From Vallitalea longa (GTDB lineage Bacteria > Bacillota > Clostridia > Lachnospirales > Vallitaleaceae), in NCBI RefSeq assembly GCF_027923465.1, contig NZ_BRLB01000006.1, forward strand, positions 163,422 through 227,421: 64,000 bases of DNA, in the 5' to 3' direction. The notes under the pieces were generated by a model. That model was not told the DNA's origin. It made no database searches and saw only the letters and a list, made by a program, of their open reading frames with translations. This document shows positions 17,785 through 28,959 of this stretch, in pieces. Numbering within the stretch: position 1 is the stretch's first letter; every line of letters starts with the position of its first letter. The translations under genes and the position numbers were made by a program.

Positions 17785-18306
17785 ATGAACATAATTATAG
17801 AAGAAATAGATATAACACAATATGAACCATTTGAATATATAGCAAAGTGGAGTAATGATCCAGATATAAAGTATTTTATCGGAGCAAATTTTACTGAAGG
17901 AGAGATGCCTGATTGTGATCCGAAAAAACTATACAAGAGTGCTAATGAATCTGATAATAAGCACATTTATCTTATTAAAGATGGAGATAGACCTATTGGA
18001 GACTTATCAATTATGATTGATCCTCCACATATCAAAAGAAAAGAAAAAAATACTGGATGGATTAGTATCTGTATAGGAGAAAAAGAATATAGAGGGAAAG
18101 GTATTGCACAGACTGCAATGATATATCTTGAAAACGAATGTAGAAAACTAGGATTAAAACGTATAGAATTAGGAGTTTTTGAATATAACAAACGAGCTAG
18201 AGCTTTTTATGAAAAAATAGGTTATAAGGAATTTACTCGTATCAAGGAATTTGTATATTATCAAGGAAAATGGAGAGCGGATATAAGAATGGAAAAATAT
18301 TTATAA
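17785..18306 (+). CDS. GNAT-family N-acetyltransferase (RimJ/RimL or aminoglycoside 6'-type)
   Basis: A 173-residue single-domain acetyltransferase. It starts with EPFEYIAKWSNDPDIKYFIG, typical of the RimJ/L and AAC(6') branch. IGEKEYRGKGIAQTAMIYLE is the acetyl-CoA loop, and VFEYNKRARAFYEKIGYKE closes the fold. The acceptor could be a protein N-terminus, a small amine or an antibiotic; nothing here decides. It has its own GGGTGAAG ribosome site and a strong terminator just after, so it is likely a single gene. Confidence 0.9.
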   Translation: MNIIIEEIDITQYEPFEYIAKWSNDPDIKYFIGANFTEGEMPDCDPKKLYKSANESDNKHIYLIKDGDRPIGDLSIMIDPPHIKRKEKNTGWISICIGEKEYRGKGIAQTAMIYLENECRKLGLKRIELGVFEYNKRARAFYEKIGYKEFTRIKEFVYYQGKWRADIRMEKYL

Positions 18307-18317
18307 ATGATAAAAGT

Positions 18318-18346
18318 AACTTGGATATGAAGTCCAAGTTTTTTTA
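18318..18346 (+). terminator. Rho-independent terminator
   Basis: AACTTGGA (18318-18325) pairs perfectly with TCCAAGTT (18333-18340), followed by a T-run, 12 bases after the GNAT stop codon. Confidence 0.85.
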
Positions 18347-18530
18347 AGTTCTTTTATTATTGAAATAAAATAGTTATTATGAATAGTTATTTATGTGACA
18401 TAGTATTTTTATTCTCAAATTATGGAACATTTCTTATGATACAAACGTCTAAAAGAATATAACTTCAGTATAAATGACATTTTTGCCATTTACTAAACGA
18501 TATTTCTATAAATTTGAAAGGAGAAAGAAT

Positions 18531-21500
18531 ATGAAGAAAAAAATAGTAAGTTTAGTTTTGATGGCTGTACTTTTTATAACATTATTCAACAGCAGTTCAT
18601 TCTATAAAGGAATTGATGTTAAAGCAGAGGAGTTTAGAGATGGTTATGCTCTAATACCCCAAAAAGTTGATAGTACAGGTATTGATACAAAAACAACATT
18701 TTTATTGAAAACTGACGAGAATAAAGATATTACAATAGACGATGTCAAAAAAGATTTTAGTATTGAGGGAGATATTGAATTTGGTGTAAACAAGACAGAT
18801 GAAGGCTATATGATAACTCTTAAAAAAGAGCTTGAAAAAAATAGTTTATATACATTTAAATTTAAAGACATAACATGGACATTTCAAACTATGAATTCGT
18901 TCACATTATTAGGTTCATTACCACGAGATGAATCAGTTAATGTTCCAGTTAATACAGGAATTGAATTTTATTTCAGTCATGAAGGGGCTGATGTAAAAGA
19001 TTATTTTGAGATTAGTCCAAAAGTAGAAGGAAAATTCGAAGCTCATGGAGATGTAGTTGTATTTGTCCCAAAAGGAGGACTTGACTATAAGACAATATAC
19101 ACTGTAACTCTTAAAAAAGGAGTGAAACTAAAAGATTCAGATCAAGATCTAAAAGATGATTATAAATTTAGTTTTGAAACTTCTCCAAAACAAAATGATG
19201 ATTATGAGAGACCAGATGGTTATTTTAATTTTAGAAATATTATGAATGAGTTTGGAACATCGGAGACTCCTATGATACCAATGAATTATAATATCTATAA
19301 TGATGAAAAGATGTCTAGTCCTATATCAGTATCTGTTTATGCGTATAAGTCGATTGATGATTTTTCAGATGCTGTAAGTAAATACGATAGAATTCCAAAA
19401 TGGTGTTACTTTGCTTTTGAAGATGAAAAAATAGAAACAAAGGAATTAGAAAAAGTATTGTCCTTTGACCAAGTTGTTGATAAGAGCAATAGCGATGTCA
19501 ATTTTGTTGAATTACCTGATAAATTACCTAGTGGATTTTATGTTGTAGATTGTAATTGGGAAGATATTAATTTCCAAACATTTATACAAGTAACAGATCT
19601 TAGCTTCTATTATATGAGTTCGGGTGAAAGACAGATAATAGGATATAAAGCTGAAAATGCAGGAAATATTTCTAGCAATAATTATGGAGACAGTAAAAAC
19701 ATATTATGGCTTAATGACCTAAAAACAGGAAAACAAATAAAAGATGCTGTTGTTACATTGCATGATACAGATGAAGTTTATAGGAGTAATGAAACAGGTA
19801 TAGTTGAGATAGTTAAAAATAACAGTAATGAAAATAGTAATAACATATACAAAATAAAATCGGGTAATAAAAGTGCTGTATTAATGGATTTCACTAATTA
19901 TGGTAGAGAAAATATGAGTAAGTACTATTGGAAGTATTTTCAAACCGATAGAAGTCTATACAAGCCTGATGATACAGTGGAATTTTGGGGATTTCTACAG
20001 AATAGATATGCTGAGGAGAAAATTGATGAAGTTACAGTAAGTCTATCACAGGGAGGTTGGTTCTATTGGGATTATCTACCTTTTGCCCAAGAAATGCCAT
20101 ATGAAGAAGTAGTGGTAGATACTGATAAGGGATTCTACAATGGAAAAATCAAACTTCCCAACTTAGATGAAGGTAGCTATCAATTATCAGTTAAACTTAA
20201 TGGAGAGATAATATCAACTACTTATGTAGATGTAGAGAACTATATCAAACCTGCATATAAAATTGGTATATCAAAGGATAAAGAGGCTATATTTCTTGAT
20301 GAAAAGGTTAATTTTGATATAAATACGTTATTCTTTGAAGGTACACCTGTTTCTAATCTAGATGTAAGATATAGTATTAATGGGTTAGGATATGAAAATG
20401 GAGATTTAACTTCAGACAAAAACGGTATCGCACGTATAACTTATACTCCTAAATATATTGAGGAATTTCAAGGTATTAGATATGCTAGACTGAATGCTAA
20501 TGCTGAGCTGCCTGAATCGGGTTCTATATATGGGGACGATGATGTAAGGGTATTTATAAATGATATCAATGTTGATATTGAGAGTGTTATAGAAGAAGAT
20601 ATCGGTACTATGAAAGTTCAAGTCAATAAATACGATCTAACTAGATTAAATAACGAAACAGCTAAAGATGATTTGGATTATTTAGGTGAACCTAAACAAG
20701 GGCAAAAAATAAAAGGAACTGTGTACAAGAATGAATGGAAGAGGAAAGAGATAGGGGAATATTATGACTTCATAAATAAAGTCGTAAGAAAACAATATGA
20801 ATATTATACAGAAAAAACTACTGTCAAGAAAGTTTCACTAGTAACTGATAAAGATGGTAAAGCAGAAATCAAATTGGACCTTCCAGAATTAGAAGATTGT
20901 TATTATACTGCTGAACTTAATTCAGTTGATTCCAATGGAAGAAAAATGGAATTCAAATCATATTTTGGAAGACATATAATATCTAATCCTGATAAAGAAC
21001 CTCATAAATATGATAGATATATGTTGATATCAGATAAAGATAAGTATGATGTTGATGAAGAAATGGATATTAAATTTGTAAATAATGAAGATTTATTAGA
21101 AAAAGGGAATTACTTATATGTAACAGCACAAAATGGAATAAAAGAATATGAATTATCCAATTCACCAGAGTATAAGAAAACATTTGATAAGAAGTATGTT
21201 CCTAATGTAGATATAATGGGAGTATATTTTAATGGAAAAACTTATATTGAAGCCGAAGATTTTTCTCCAAGATTAAATTATAATATGAATAAAATTAATT
21301 TTACCGCTAAAACGGATAAAGAAAATTATAAGCCAGGAGATATATGTAAGGTTTCATTAAAAGCAGAAATGGCTAATGTGGAGAAAAATAAAAATGTACC
21401 AGTCAAAGATGTATATGTTAATGTTAGTCTGGTTGATGAGGCATTATTAAAATTAAGTGATAATAATGTTGATACATTAGAAGAATTGTATCAGTGGGTT

Positions 21501-23528
21501 AATGGAGGCATTGGAAGCACTTATGGTTCACATAACAATACCAGCGCTAATATGGATTTGTATGGAATCAGATTCGGATATGATTTTATGAACAAGAGTT
21601 GTGATACAGCGAAATGTGATGTGCAAGAAATGGCTCAGACGGATGATCTTAAATTTGATGAGGCAATTGTAAGATCAACATTTAAGGATACTGCATTATT
21701 CAAAACAATGAAACTAGATGAAAATGGAGAGGGAACATTCACATTTAGGCTTCCTGATAATGTTACGTCTTGGCGTATGACTTTTGAAGGTATTTCTGAG
21801 ACATTGATGGCAGGTTCTGATAAACAAGAATTAATAGTTTCGTTACCATTCTTTATGAATACAAGTCTGAATAAGACTTATTTGACAGGAGATAAACCAT
21901 ATATAGGGGTTAGTGTATATGGAAAAGAACTAAAAGAAGGAGAAAATATTAAATATCAAGTAACAGCAGAAGGAACGGATTATACAGCAACAGCTACAGG
22001 AAAAGCATTTGAGAGAGTTAATATTCCATTATGGGATATGAAAGATGAAGGGACTTATAATATTATTGTAAAAGCTATATCAGAATCAGGTTTTACAGAT
22101 GGTTTGAAACAGACTATAAACGTGGTTAACACTTACCATGAAATGCAGGCTGCAGATTACTATGATTTAGTAAAAGGACTTAAGATAAAAACTACCGATA
22201 AAGGAATAACTAATTTAACATTTGTTGATGAGGGAAGAGGAAAATTCATCCCTGACCTATATTCACTCACATACAGTGGTGGAAAAAGGATAGACCAAAA
22301 ATATATATCTTACGTAGCTAGTAAAGTATTAACTGATAAATTTGAAATGGAAGATATATTGAAAGAAGAAGTTAAGTTGTCCGATTACCAGATAATGGAT
22401 GGAGGGTATGCTATATTACCATATGCTGACAGTGATCTTGAGACAACAGTAAAATTACTTCCAATTATTAAAGACCACATAAATGTTGAAAAGGTGAAAA
22501 TGTATTTATACAATGAATTAAAAAATATTGACTGTAGATCAAAAGCTGCCGCTATGTATGGTTTAGCTGTTTTAGATGAACCTGTGTTACTCAATATAGA
22601 GAAGTTGGAAAGAGTTAGTAATCTTAGTTTGAGAGATAATCTATATCTAGCACTAGCATATAGTGAATTAGGAGATAATTATAAGGCAGAAAGTATATAC
22701 AAAGAAAAAATAGCTAAATATGAAGAAAACTTCAAAGAAGTCAAGAGAATCAAATACGGTAGATCTGAAGATAGTTATCTGGAATATACAGCATTGATGA
22801 TGATGTTAGCGTCAAACATTAATATGCAGGATAAAGAACTCTATTATGAATATGTTTCTGATACTTATTCTAAGGAAATATTGGTTAATAGTGAAATATT
22901 AAATTATATCATTAATGAAATAGAGAAAGTCAATAGTACAGAACCACATATAACATATTCATATCAAGGTAAAACTTATGAAGAAGTTATTGAAAAAGGA
23001 AGAACTTTCACAGTAGATATTCCTTCAAGCAAACTTGGAGAATTCAAAATAGATAGTGTAAAAGGAGATGCTGCATTAATAGCTGTATATGATAAAGAAT
23101 TGGTTGAAGCTCAAAAACAAGATGAAGATATAAAAATCAAAAAAGAATTCTTTAATTATTCTACAGGTAAAAAAACTAACACATTCGATCAATCAGATAT
23201 TGTAAAAGTAGTTTTGGATGTAGATATCGATAAAGATGCTATTGATAGATATTATTCTGTAACTGATTTTGCTCCTTCAGGTTTAGTACCGATTGATAGT
23301 TCGAATAACTATGGTCTTAATGATGAACGTTATTATTATAGAGATGTAGAAGGACAAAAAGTTACAATGTACATTAGTAAAAATAGTGAATATGATAATG
23401 ATTTGTACTACTATGCAAGAGTAATAACTCCTGGTACTTATAAAGCAGATGGAACGATAGTATCAGGAAATAAAGTTAAAGACAGTATTAGAATTTCTGA
23501 TGCTAGTGAAATAATTATAAAGAAATAG
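18531..23528 (+). CDS. secreted alpha-2-macroglobulin-like protein without thioester
   Basis: The protein has 1665 residues. The ATG at 18531 follows AAAGGAG and starts a signal peptide (MKKKIVSLVLMAVLFITLFN); an upstream ATG at 18474 would put 19 unlikely residues before it. Domains in order: an Ig-like Big_5-type domain (LPRDESVNVPVNTGIEFYF, about 130-230), a macroglobulin MG2 domain (FQTDRSLYKPDDTVEFWGF, about 480), further MG/bait-region-like domains, and the A2M family core (FKDTALFKTMKLDENGEG, then RLPDNVTSWRMTFEGIS, about 1060-1090). The region after that is shaped like the thioester domain but contains no CxEQ motif. Bacterial homologues are thought to protect the envelope from foreign proteases. 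It stands alone between two terminators. Confidence 0.85.
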   Translation: MKKKIVSLVLMAVLFITLFNSSSFYKGIDVKAEEFRDGYALIPQKVDSTGIDTKTTFLLKTDENKDITIDDVKKDFSIEGDIEFGVNKTDEGYMITLKKELEKNSLYTFKFKDITWTFQTMNSFTLLGSLPRDESVNVPVNTGIEFYFSHEGADVKDYFEISPKVEGKFEAHGDVVVFVPKGGLDYKTIYTVTLKKGVKLKDSDQDLKDDYKFSFETSPKQNDDYERPDGYFNFRNIMNEFGTSETPMIPMNYNIYNDEKMSSPISVSVYAYKSIDDFSDAVSKYDRIPKWCYFAFEDEKIETKELEKVLSFDQVVDKSNSDVNFVELPDKLPSGFYVVDCNWEDINFQTFIQVTDLSFYYMSSGERQIIGYKAENAGNISSNNYGDSKNILWLNDLKTGKQIKDAVVTLHDTDEVYRSNETGIVEIVKNNSNENSNNIYKIKSGNKSAVLMDFTNYGRENMSKYYWKYFQTDRSLYKPDDTVEFWGFLQNRYAEEKIDEVTVSLSQGGWFYWDYLPFAQEMPYEEVVVDTDKGFYNGKIKLPNLDEGSYQLSVKLNGEIISTTYVDVENYIKPAYKIGISKDKEAIFLDEKVNFDINTLFFEGTPVSNLDVRYSINGLGYENGDLTSDKNGIARITYTPKYIEEFQGIRYARLNANAELPESGSIYGDDDVRVFINDINVDIESVIEEDIGTMKVQVNKYDLTRLNNETAKDDLDYLGEPKQGQKIKGTVYKNEWKRKEIGEYYDFINKVVRKQYEYYTEKTTVKKVSLVTDKDGKAEIKLDLPELEDCYYTAELNSVDSNGRKMEFKSYFGRHIISNPDKEPHKYDRYMLISDKDKYDVDEEMDIKFVNNEDLLEKGNYLYVTAQNGIKEYELSNSPEYKKTFDKKYVPNVDIMGVYFNGKTYIEAEDFSPRLNYNMNKINFTAKTDKENYKPGDICKVSLKAEMANVEKNKNVPVKDVYVNVSLVDEALLKLSDNNVDTLEELYQWVNGGIGSTYGSHNNTSANMDLYGIRFGYDFMNKSCDTAKCDVQEMAQTDDLKFDEAIVRSTFKDTALFKTMKLDENGEGTFTFRLPDNVTSWRMTFEGISETLMAGSDKQELIVSLPFFMNTSLNKTYLTGDKPYIGVSVYGKELKEGENIKYQVTAEGTDYTATATGKAFERVNIPLWDMKDEGTYNIIVKAISESGFTDGLKQTINVVNTYHEMQAADYYDLVKGLKIKTTDKGITNLTFVDEGRGKFIPDLYSLTYSGGKRIDQKYISYVASKVLTDKFEMEDILKEEVKLSDYQIMDGGYAILPYADSDLETTVKLLPIIKDHINVEKVKMYLYNELKNIDCRSKAAAMYGLAVLDEPVLLNIEKLERVSNLSLRDNLYLALAYSELGDNYKAESIYKEKIAKYEENFKEVKRIKYGRSEDSYLEYTALMMMLASNINMQDKELYYEYVSDTYSKEILVNSEILNYIINEIEKVNSTEPHITYSYQGKTYEEVIEKGRTFTVDIPSSKLGEFKIDSVKGDAALIAVYDKELVEAQKQDEDIKIKKEFFNYSTGKKTNTFDQSDIVKVVLDVDIDKDAIDRYYSVTDFAPSGLVPIDSSNNYGLNDERYYYRDVEGQKVTMYISKNSEYDNDLYYYARVITPGTYKADGTIVSGNKVKDSIRISDASEIIIKK

Positions 23529-23576
23529 ATGTGCGTGTATTAGAACTATCCTACGATATTAATATTTATTTTGTTA

Positions 23577-23621
23577 GGGACTATCTTATGATAAAGATTA
23601 TTTATAAGGTAGTCCCTTTCT
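23577..23621 (+). terminator. Rho-independent terminator
   Basis: AGGGACTATCTTAT (23577-23590) pairs with ATAAGGTAGTCCCT (23605-23618), 14 pairs with one G-U, followed by TT, about 50 bases after the macroglobulin gene. Confidence 0.85.
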
Positions 23622-23713
23622 GTAATGTATTGACGAATTATGTTTATTGTTGTATTGTATAATTGCAATTAATACAAAGTTGAGTTATTAATTTATAGAA
23701 GGGAAGGGAGTAA

Positions 23714-24502
23714 ATGAAAGTAGCAATTATTGGTGCAGGAATCGGAGGGACTAAATTACTTAACTTATTCAAGGATATGGATAATGTAGTAATTGGATTG
23801 GTAGTCGACAAAAATTATAATGCACCAGGTATAATATTGGCACAAGAACACAATATAAAATATAGTAATAGCATGAATGATATTGATGACAGTATTGACG
23901 TTATTATAGAGGCAACAGGAATCAAAGAAATGGCAGATACTATTAAAGATAAATTTAGTGAAAAGCAGATTGTTGACTCTAAGATGGCACAGCTTATGAT
24001 GAATATAGTAGACAAACAAATATTAATCAGCGATCAACTTAATAACCAGTTAAATGTAATTAATAAAACTACAAAAGTATTAAAAAAAGAGATGGACAAG
24101 GTTTCTACTACGACTAAATTCCTTAATGACGTTAGTCATAATCTTATACATTCTTCAAACGAATCAAAACAATACATAAATGAATCAGATGAAATAATTG
24201 ACTCGGTTAATCACATAACTCAACAAATCAAAATATTAGGGCTTAATGCTAATATAGAAGCTGCAAGAGCAGGTGAACATGGAAGAGGTTTCTCTGTTGT
24301 TGCCAATGAAGTGCAGAAGTTATCTGATAATACTAAAATGTTTGCAGACGAAATTTCGGGTTTATTGAAATCATTATCAAAGGAAAACGAAAATATAAAT
24401 ACTCAGATTGAGAAATTGAGCAACCTGACTGAAGAGCAGGATGACATGGCGACTAACGTAAATGAGGTAATTGAGGAATTAGTAACAAAAGTTGCCAGAT
24501 AG
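23714..24502 (+). CDS. soluble chemoreceptor-like protein with N-terminal NAD(P)-binding domain
   Basis: A 262-residue cytoplasmic fusion. Residues 1-100 form a dinucleotide-binding fold: VAIIGAGIGGTKLLNLF, then DVIIEATGIKEMADTI, as in the NAD domain of dehydrogenases. Residues 115-262 are coiled and include the conserved tip of methyl-accepting chemotaxis proteins (KILGLNANIEAARAGEHGRG, then FSVVANEVQKLSDNTKM), which binds CheA/CheW. There is no membrane segment, and the signalling hairpin is short. This suggests a sensor of a nucleotide or metabolite that signals to the chemotaxis kinase. The activase gene follows 106 bases later on the same strand. Confidence 0.85.
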   Translation: MKVAIIGAGIGGTKLLNLFKDMDNVVIGLVVDKNYNAPGIILAQEHNIKYSNSMNDIDDSIDVIIEATGIKEMADTIKDKFSEKQIVDSKMAQLMMNIVDKQILISDQLNNQLNVINKTTKVLKKEMDKVSTTTKFLNDVSHNLIHSSNESKQYINESDEIIDSVNHITQQIKILGLNANIEAARAGEHGRGFSVVANEVQKLSDNTKMFADEISGLLKSLSKENENINTQIEKLSNLTEEQDDMATNVNEVIEELVTKVAR

Positions 24503-24608
24503 AAAAAATAACCTCTCCTATTATAAGTTCTTTCAAAAAAGGGAATTATCTATATAGTGGATTAACCAATTGATGGTGAAACAAATGTAGAAATAGGAGA
24601 GATTTATT

Positions 24609-27600
24609 TTGGACAAATTACACGTTGGATTTGATGTAGGTTCAACAACAATAAAAATTGTTGTAGTAGATAAAAACTATAAAATAGTCTTTAGTAAATA
24701 CAGAAGACACTATTCAGATATAAAAGAAAGTGTTAAAGAGTTAGTGCAAGAAATCTATGAAAAATATAGTGATAGTATCATAACAATCAATGTCAGCGGT
24801 TCAGCTGGTCTTGCAATATCAGATATACTTCATGTACCTTTTGTGCAAGAAGTTATTTCTTGCAGTACAGCAGTAGAACAACTAGCTCCAAAGACTGATG
24901 TAGCAATAGAACTTGGTGGTGAAGATGCTAAAATAATATACTTTACTAATGGAGTTGAACAGAGAATGAATGGAACTTGTGCAGGAGGTACAGGTGCATT
25001 TATCGATCAAATGGCTTCGTTATTGAAAACAGATCCACAAGGACTAAATGAACTTGCAAAAGATTATGAAAACATATATCCTATTGCAGCAAGATGTGGT
25101 GTGTTCGCTAAAAGCGATATCCAACCATTGCTCAATGAAGGAGCTAGAAAAGAAGACCTTGCTGTATCGATATTTCAAAGTATAGTAACTCAAACGATAA
25201 GTAATTTAGCATGTGGAAGACCTATTAAAGGTAATGTAGCTTTTTTAGGAGGTCCACTTTATTTTTTGTCAGAACTTAGAAAAAGATTTATCGAAACTCT
25301 TAACCTAAATGAAGAACAGATAATATTTCCAGATAATTCACATTATTTTATCGCAATAGGTGCTGCGATAGGTTCGATAGATAATGATTCTATGACAATG
25401 GAAGAATTATACCATAGATTAGGTGAACTAGATAAAACTAGTGAATATCAGGTAAAAAGAATGAGACCTTTATTTCATGATGAAAATGAATATGAAGAAT
25501 TCAAAAAAAGACATCAAAATGAAAGTATACCCACAAAAGATATTTCTGAATATTTTGGAAAGTGTTATCTAGGGATTGATGCTGGTTCAACAACTACTAA
25601 AGTGATTCTTATGGGTGAGAATGAAGAAATATTATATAGTTATTATAGCAGTAATGAAGGATTACCATTGCAAAAAGTTATAGAAGTATTAAAAGACATT
25701 TATTCTAAATTACCTAATGAAGCTATAATAGTTAAATCAGCTGTAACAGGTTATGGGGAAGGATTAATAAAAAGTGCACTTAAAATAGATATCGGAGAAA
25801 TAGAAACCGTTGCACATTATAAAGCAGCAGAGAAGTTTTTGAAGGGAGTCGAATTCATACTAGATATCGGTGGTCAAGATATGAAGTGCATGAAGGTGAA
25901 AAATGGTGTAATAGAGAGTATTATGCTTAATGAAGCATGTAGTTCGGGTTGTGGTTCTTTCATAGAGACATTTGCAAAATCTCTTAAGCTATCTGTAGAA
26001 GATTTCAGTAGCAAGGCACTTTTTGCTAAAGAACCTGTTGACCTTGGTTCTAGGTGTACGGTATTCATGAATTCAAGAGTGAAACAAGCCCAAAAAGAAG
26101 GAGCGACTATAGGGGATATTTCCGCAGGTCTATCATATTCGTTAATCAATAATGCTCTTCAGAAAGTTATTAAAATTAAGAATCCAGAAGATATGGGAGA
26201 AAAAATAATAGTTCAGGGTGGAACTTTCTATAATGATGCAGTATTGAGAAGTTTTGAATTGATATCACAGAGACAGGTTGTAAGACCAGAGATAGCAGGT
26301 ATGATGGGAGCATATGGATGTGCTTTGATAGCAAAAGAACGATACAATGAAAATGAAGTATCTAGTATTCTTACTGAGGATAGACTTAATAGTTTTAGAA
26401 GAGAAATACATCACAAGAGGTGTGGACTTTGTGTAAACAACTGTCTATTAACAATAAATAAATTTCAAGATGGTAGCAGTTTCGTTAGTGGCAATCGTTG
26501 TGAAAGAGGTAGTGGTAAATCACATGTCAAAAATAATCTTCCTAATCTGTATCAGTATAAACTGAAGAGATTGTTTAGTTATAAACCCTTAAGTAAGGAT
26601 AAAGCAAGAGCAGTAATTGGAATACCTAGAGTTATGAACATATATCAGAATTATCCTCTTTGGTTCACATTCTTGACTGAACTTGGATTTAGAGTAATTC
26701 TATCTCCAACAAGCAATAAGAAGATATATGAAAAAGGAATGGAAACAATACCATCTGAATCGGCATGTTATCCAGCTAAAATAGTTCATGGTCATATAAT
26801 GAGTCTTATTGAAAAACAAGTAGATATGATATTCTATCCATGTATATTTTATGAAAAAAAAGAATTCGCTTCCAGTGATAATAACTTGAATTGTGCTATA
26901 GTAATATCTTATCCGGAAGTAATAAAAAACAATATGCGAATCATTAAAGAAAAGGATGTTGATTATCTGGATCCTTTTTTAACTTTGGATAATAAAAATG
27001 CATTAGGTAAGGTTCTATACGAGACTTTCAGTAAATATGGAATCAATAAGAATCAAGTGGATAGAGCATTGGAGATTGCTTGGAATGAAAATGAAACATT
27101 TAAAGAAGATATTAGAAAAAAAGGTGAAGAAACTCTAGAGTACTTACAAGAAAACGGGAAAAAAGGGATTGTGCTATGTGGAAGACCATACCATATAGAT
27201 CAAGAAATCAATCATGGTATTCCTGAGCTGATTAACAATTTAGGTATGGCAGTTCTTACAGAAGATTCTATAGCCCATTTGGGTAAGATCAATAATCCAT
27301 TAAGAGTAGTGGACCAATGGACATATCATTCTAGAACTTATAGAGCTGCGAGTTTTGTTGCAACAACGGATTACTTAGAACTAGTTCAACTTAATTCATT
27401 TGGATGTGGTCTAGATGCCATAGCAACAGATATGGTAGCAGAAATATTAGGAAACAACAATAAACTATATACATTAATAAAAATCGATGAAGTAAATAAC
27501 TTAGGTGCTGCAAGAATAAGACTTAGGTCATTAAAAGCAGCTATGGATGAAAGAGAAAAAAATCAAATCAAACCAATGCATGTAAAAGAATTTTATGAAA

Positions 27601-28859
27601 GAAAAATATTTACATCAAAGATGAGAAAGACTCATACTATCTTAGCGCCTCAGCTTTCACCAATACACTTTGAATTATTGGAGAGAGCCATCAACAGTTG
27701 CGGCTATAATTTCAAAATACTCCCACATGTCAATGAAAAAGTTTTGAAAGAAGGATTGAAATATGTTAACAATGATACATGTTATCCATCTATAATAATT
27801 GTAGGACAGATATTATGTGCATTAAAATATGGAGATTATGATAAAGATAATATTTCTGTAATCATATCTCAAACGGGTGGAGTATGTAGAGCTACCAACT
27901 ATATATCTATCATCAAGAAAGCATTACAAGATGCTGGATTTGGTAACATACCTGTTTTATCAATAAATGCAGTGGGACTAGAAAAAAATCCTGGATTTAA
28001 ATTAAGTCTTAATATGATTAACAGAATGCTGATGGCCATATTATATGGAGATCTTTTCATGCAATTGATATATAGAACAAGACCTTACGAAAAAATAATA
28101 GGTTCAACAACTAAACTTCATAACAAATGGAAAAAGGTTTGTATTGAGAATATTATCAATGATAATAAGATTAAACCTAATATAATAAAAGGAATAGTTA
28201 ACGATTTTGATAAAATTCCTCTATATAACATAAAAAAACCAAGAATCGGATTGACAGGAGAGATTTTCGTTAAATTCAACCCGTTTTCTAATAACCATAT
28301 TGTTAATATGATAGAAAATGAAGGTGGAGAGGCAGTTGTACCGGACTTAATAGATTTCTTCTTATATAGTGTATATAATTCAAAATTCAAAAGCAGGTAT
28401 TTGGGTAAAAGTAAAGTTACTGCCATAGGAAGTGGAATAGCTATTAAATATGTAGAAGCTTTCAGAAAATATCAAAGGGAAGCTCTAGAAAATAGCAATA
28501 GATTCTTTAATTCCAGGACTATAGGGCAATTAGCTAAGGGAGCGGAAAACATCCTTTCATTAGGTAATCATGCTGGAGAGGGTTGGTTTCTTACAGCTGA
28601 GATGGTTGAGCTTCTTGAAAACGGGGTAAATAATATTATATGTATGCAGCCATTTGCATGTCTGCCTAATCATGTAACAGGAAAGGGAATGTTAAGAGCA
28701 GTAAAAGAAAAATATCCACAAGCTAATTTATTAACAGTTGATTATGATCCAGGAGCTAGTGAAGTTAATCAATTGAATAGAATAAAGCTAATGTTGGCTG
28801 TGGCATTCAAAGAGTTAAAGAAGGATAGTGAGAATCTAGCTAAAATTAAAAAGATATAA
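24609..28859 (+). CDS. double 2-hydroxyacyl-CoA dehydratase activase-related protein (BcrA/BadF/HgdC ATPase plus DUF2229)
   Basis: A 1416-residue cytoplasmic protein starting at TTG 24609, after AGGAGAG. It holds two ASKHA ATPase domains of the activase type: [15 protein letters not shown] (about residue 7) and [15 protein letters not shown] (about 322). Each has the cysteine pair that bridges a [4Fe-4S] cluster in HgdC ([12 protein letters not shown] with [19 protein letters not shown] with SRCTVF). A DUF2229-type part ([16 protein letters not shown], then [14 protein letters not shown], about 670-720) and a HgdB-like C-terminal part with more cysteines ([14 protein letters not shown]) follow. 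Classical activases drive ATP-dependent electron transfer to radical dehydratases; the role of this long fused form is not established. No dehydratase subunit gene is adjacent. Confidence 0.88.
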   Translation: MDKLHVGFDVGSTTIKIVVVDKNYKIVFSKYRRHYSDIKESVKELVQEIYEKYSDSIITINVSGSAGLAISDILHVPFVQEVISCSTAVEQLAPKTDVAIELGGEDAKIIYFTNGVEQRMNGTCAGGTGAFIDQMASLLKTDPQGLNELAKDYENIYPIAARCGVFAKSDIQPLLNEGARKEDLAVSIFQSIVTQTISNLACGRPIKGNVAFLGGPLYFLSELRKRFIETLNLNEEQIIFPDNSHYFIAIGAAIGSIDNDSMTMEELYHRLGELDKTSEYQVKRMRPLFHDENEYEEFKKRHQNESIPTKDISEYFGKCYLGIDAGSTTTKVILMGENEEILYSYYSSNEGLPLQKVIEVLKDIYSKLPNEAIIVKSAVTGYGEGLIKSALKIDIGEIETVAHYKAAEKFLKGVEFILDIGGQDMKCMKVKNGVIESIMLNEACSSGCGSFIETFAKSLKLSVEDFSSKALFAKEPVDLGSRCTVFMNSRVKQAQKEGATIGDISAGLSYSLINNALQKVIKIKNPEDMGEKIIVQGGTFYNDAVLRSFELISQRQVVRPEIAGMMGAYGCALIAKERYNENEVSSILTEDRLNSFRREIHHKRCGLCVNNCLLTINKFQDGSSFVSGNRCERGSGKSHVKNNLPNLYQYKLKRLFSYKPLSKDKARAVIGIPRVMNIYQNYPLWFTFLTELGFRVILSPTSNKKIYEKGMETIPSESACYPAKIVHGHIMSLIEKQVDMIFYPCIFYEKKEFASSDNNLNCAIVISYPEVIKNNMRIIKEKDVDYLDPFLTLDNKNALGKVLYETFSKYGINKNQVDRALEIAWNENETFKEDIRKKGEETLEYLQENGKKGIVLCGRPYHIDQEINHGIPELINNLGMAVLTEDSIAHLGKINNPLRVVDQWTYHSRTYRAASFVATTDYLELVQLNSFGCGLDAIATDMVAEILGNNNKLYTLIKIDEVNNLGAARIRLRSLKAAMDEREKNQIKPMHVKEFYERKIFTSKMRKTHTILAPQLSPIHFELLERAINSCGYNFKILPHVNEKVLKEGLKYVNNDTCYPSIIIVGQILCALKYGDYDKDNISVIISQTGGVCRATNYISIIKKALQDAGFGNIPVLSINAVGLEKNPGFKLSLNMINRMLMAILYGDLFMQLIYRTRPYEKIIGSTTKLHNKWKKVCIENIINDNKIKPNIIKGIVNDFDKIPLYNIKKPRIGLTGEIFVKFNPFSNNHIVNMIENEGGEAVVPDLIDFFLYSVYNSKFKSRYLGKSKVTAIGSGIAIKYVEAFRKYQREALENSNRFFNSRTIGQLAKGAENILSLGNHAGEGWFLTAEMVELLENGVNNIICMQPFACLPNHVTGKGMLRAVKEKYPQANLLTVDYDPGASEVNQLNRIKLMLAVAFKELKKDSENLAKIKKI

Positions 28860-28873
28860 ATTTGCTATAGTTA

Positions 28874-28903
28874 TTGACATATAGCATAAAAATAAGTTAT
28901 TAT
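28874..28903 (+). promoter_or_regulatory. promoter of the fucosidase gene
   Basis: TTGACA (28874-28879), an 18-base spacer and TATTAT (28898-28903). The operator-like site at 28910-28930 overlaps the expected start point. Confidence 0.75.
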
Positions 28904-28909
28904 TAATTA

Positions 28910-28930
28910 GTAAGCTTATCGGTTAGTTAC
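28910..28930 (+). promoter_or_regulatory. predicted LacI-family operator, site 1
   Basis: GTAAGCTTATCGGTTAGTTA matches the site at 32115-32134 in 16 of 20 positions, with outer arms GTAA and TTAC. It lies directly after the -10 box, where a repressor would block initiation. The LacI-type regulator encoded at 30867 is the probable binder. Confidence 0.65.
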
Positions 28931-28959
28931 GTTAATACATTTTGCGGGAGGAAACGTAA

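Noticed and set aside
18531..23528. Macroglobulin gene as part of a defence or toxin system
   Set aside because: It stands alone between terminators with no toxin, nuclease or immunity partner; the domain order fits ordinary bacterial alpha-2-macroglobulins.
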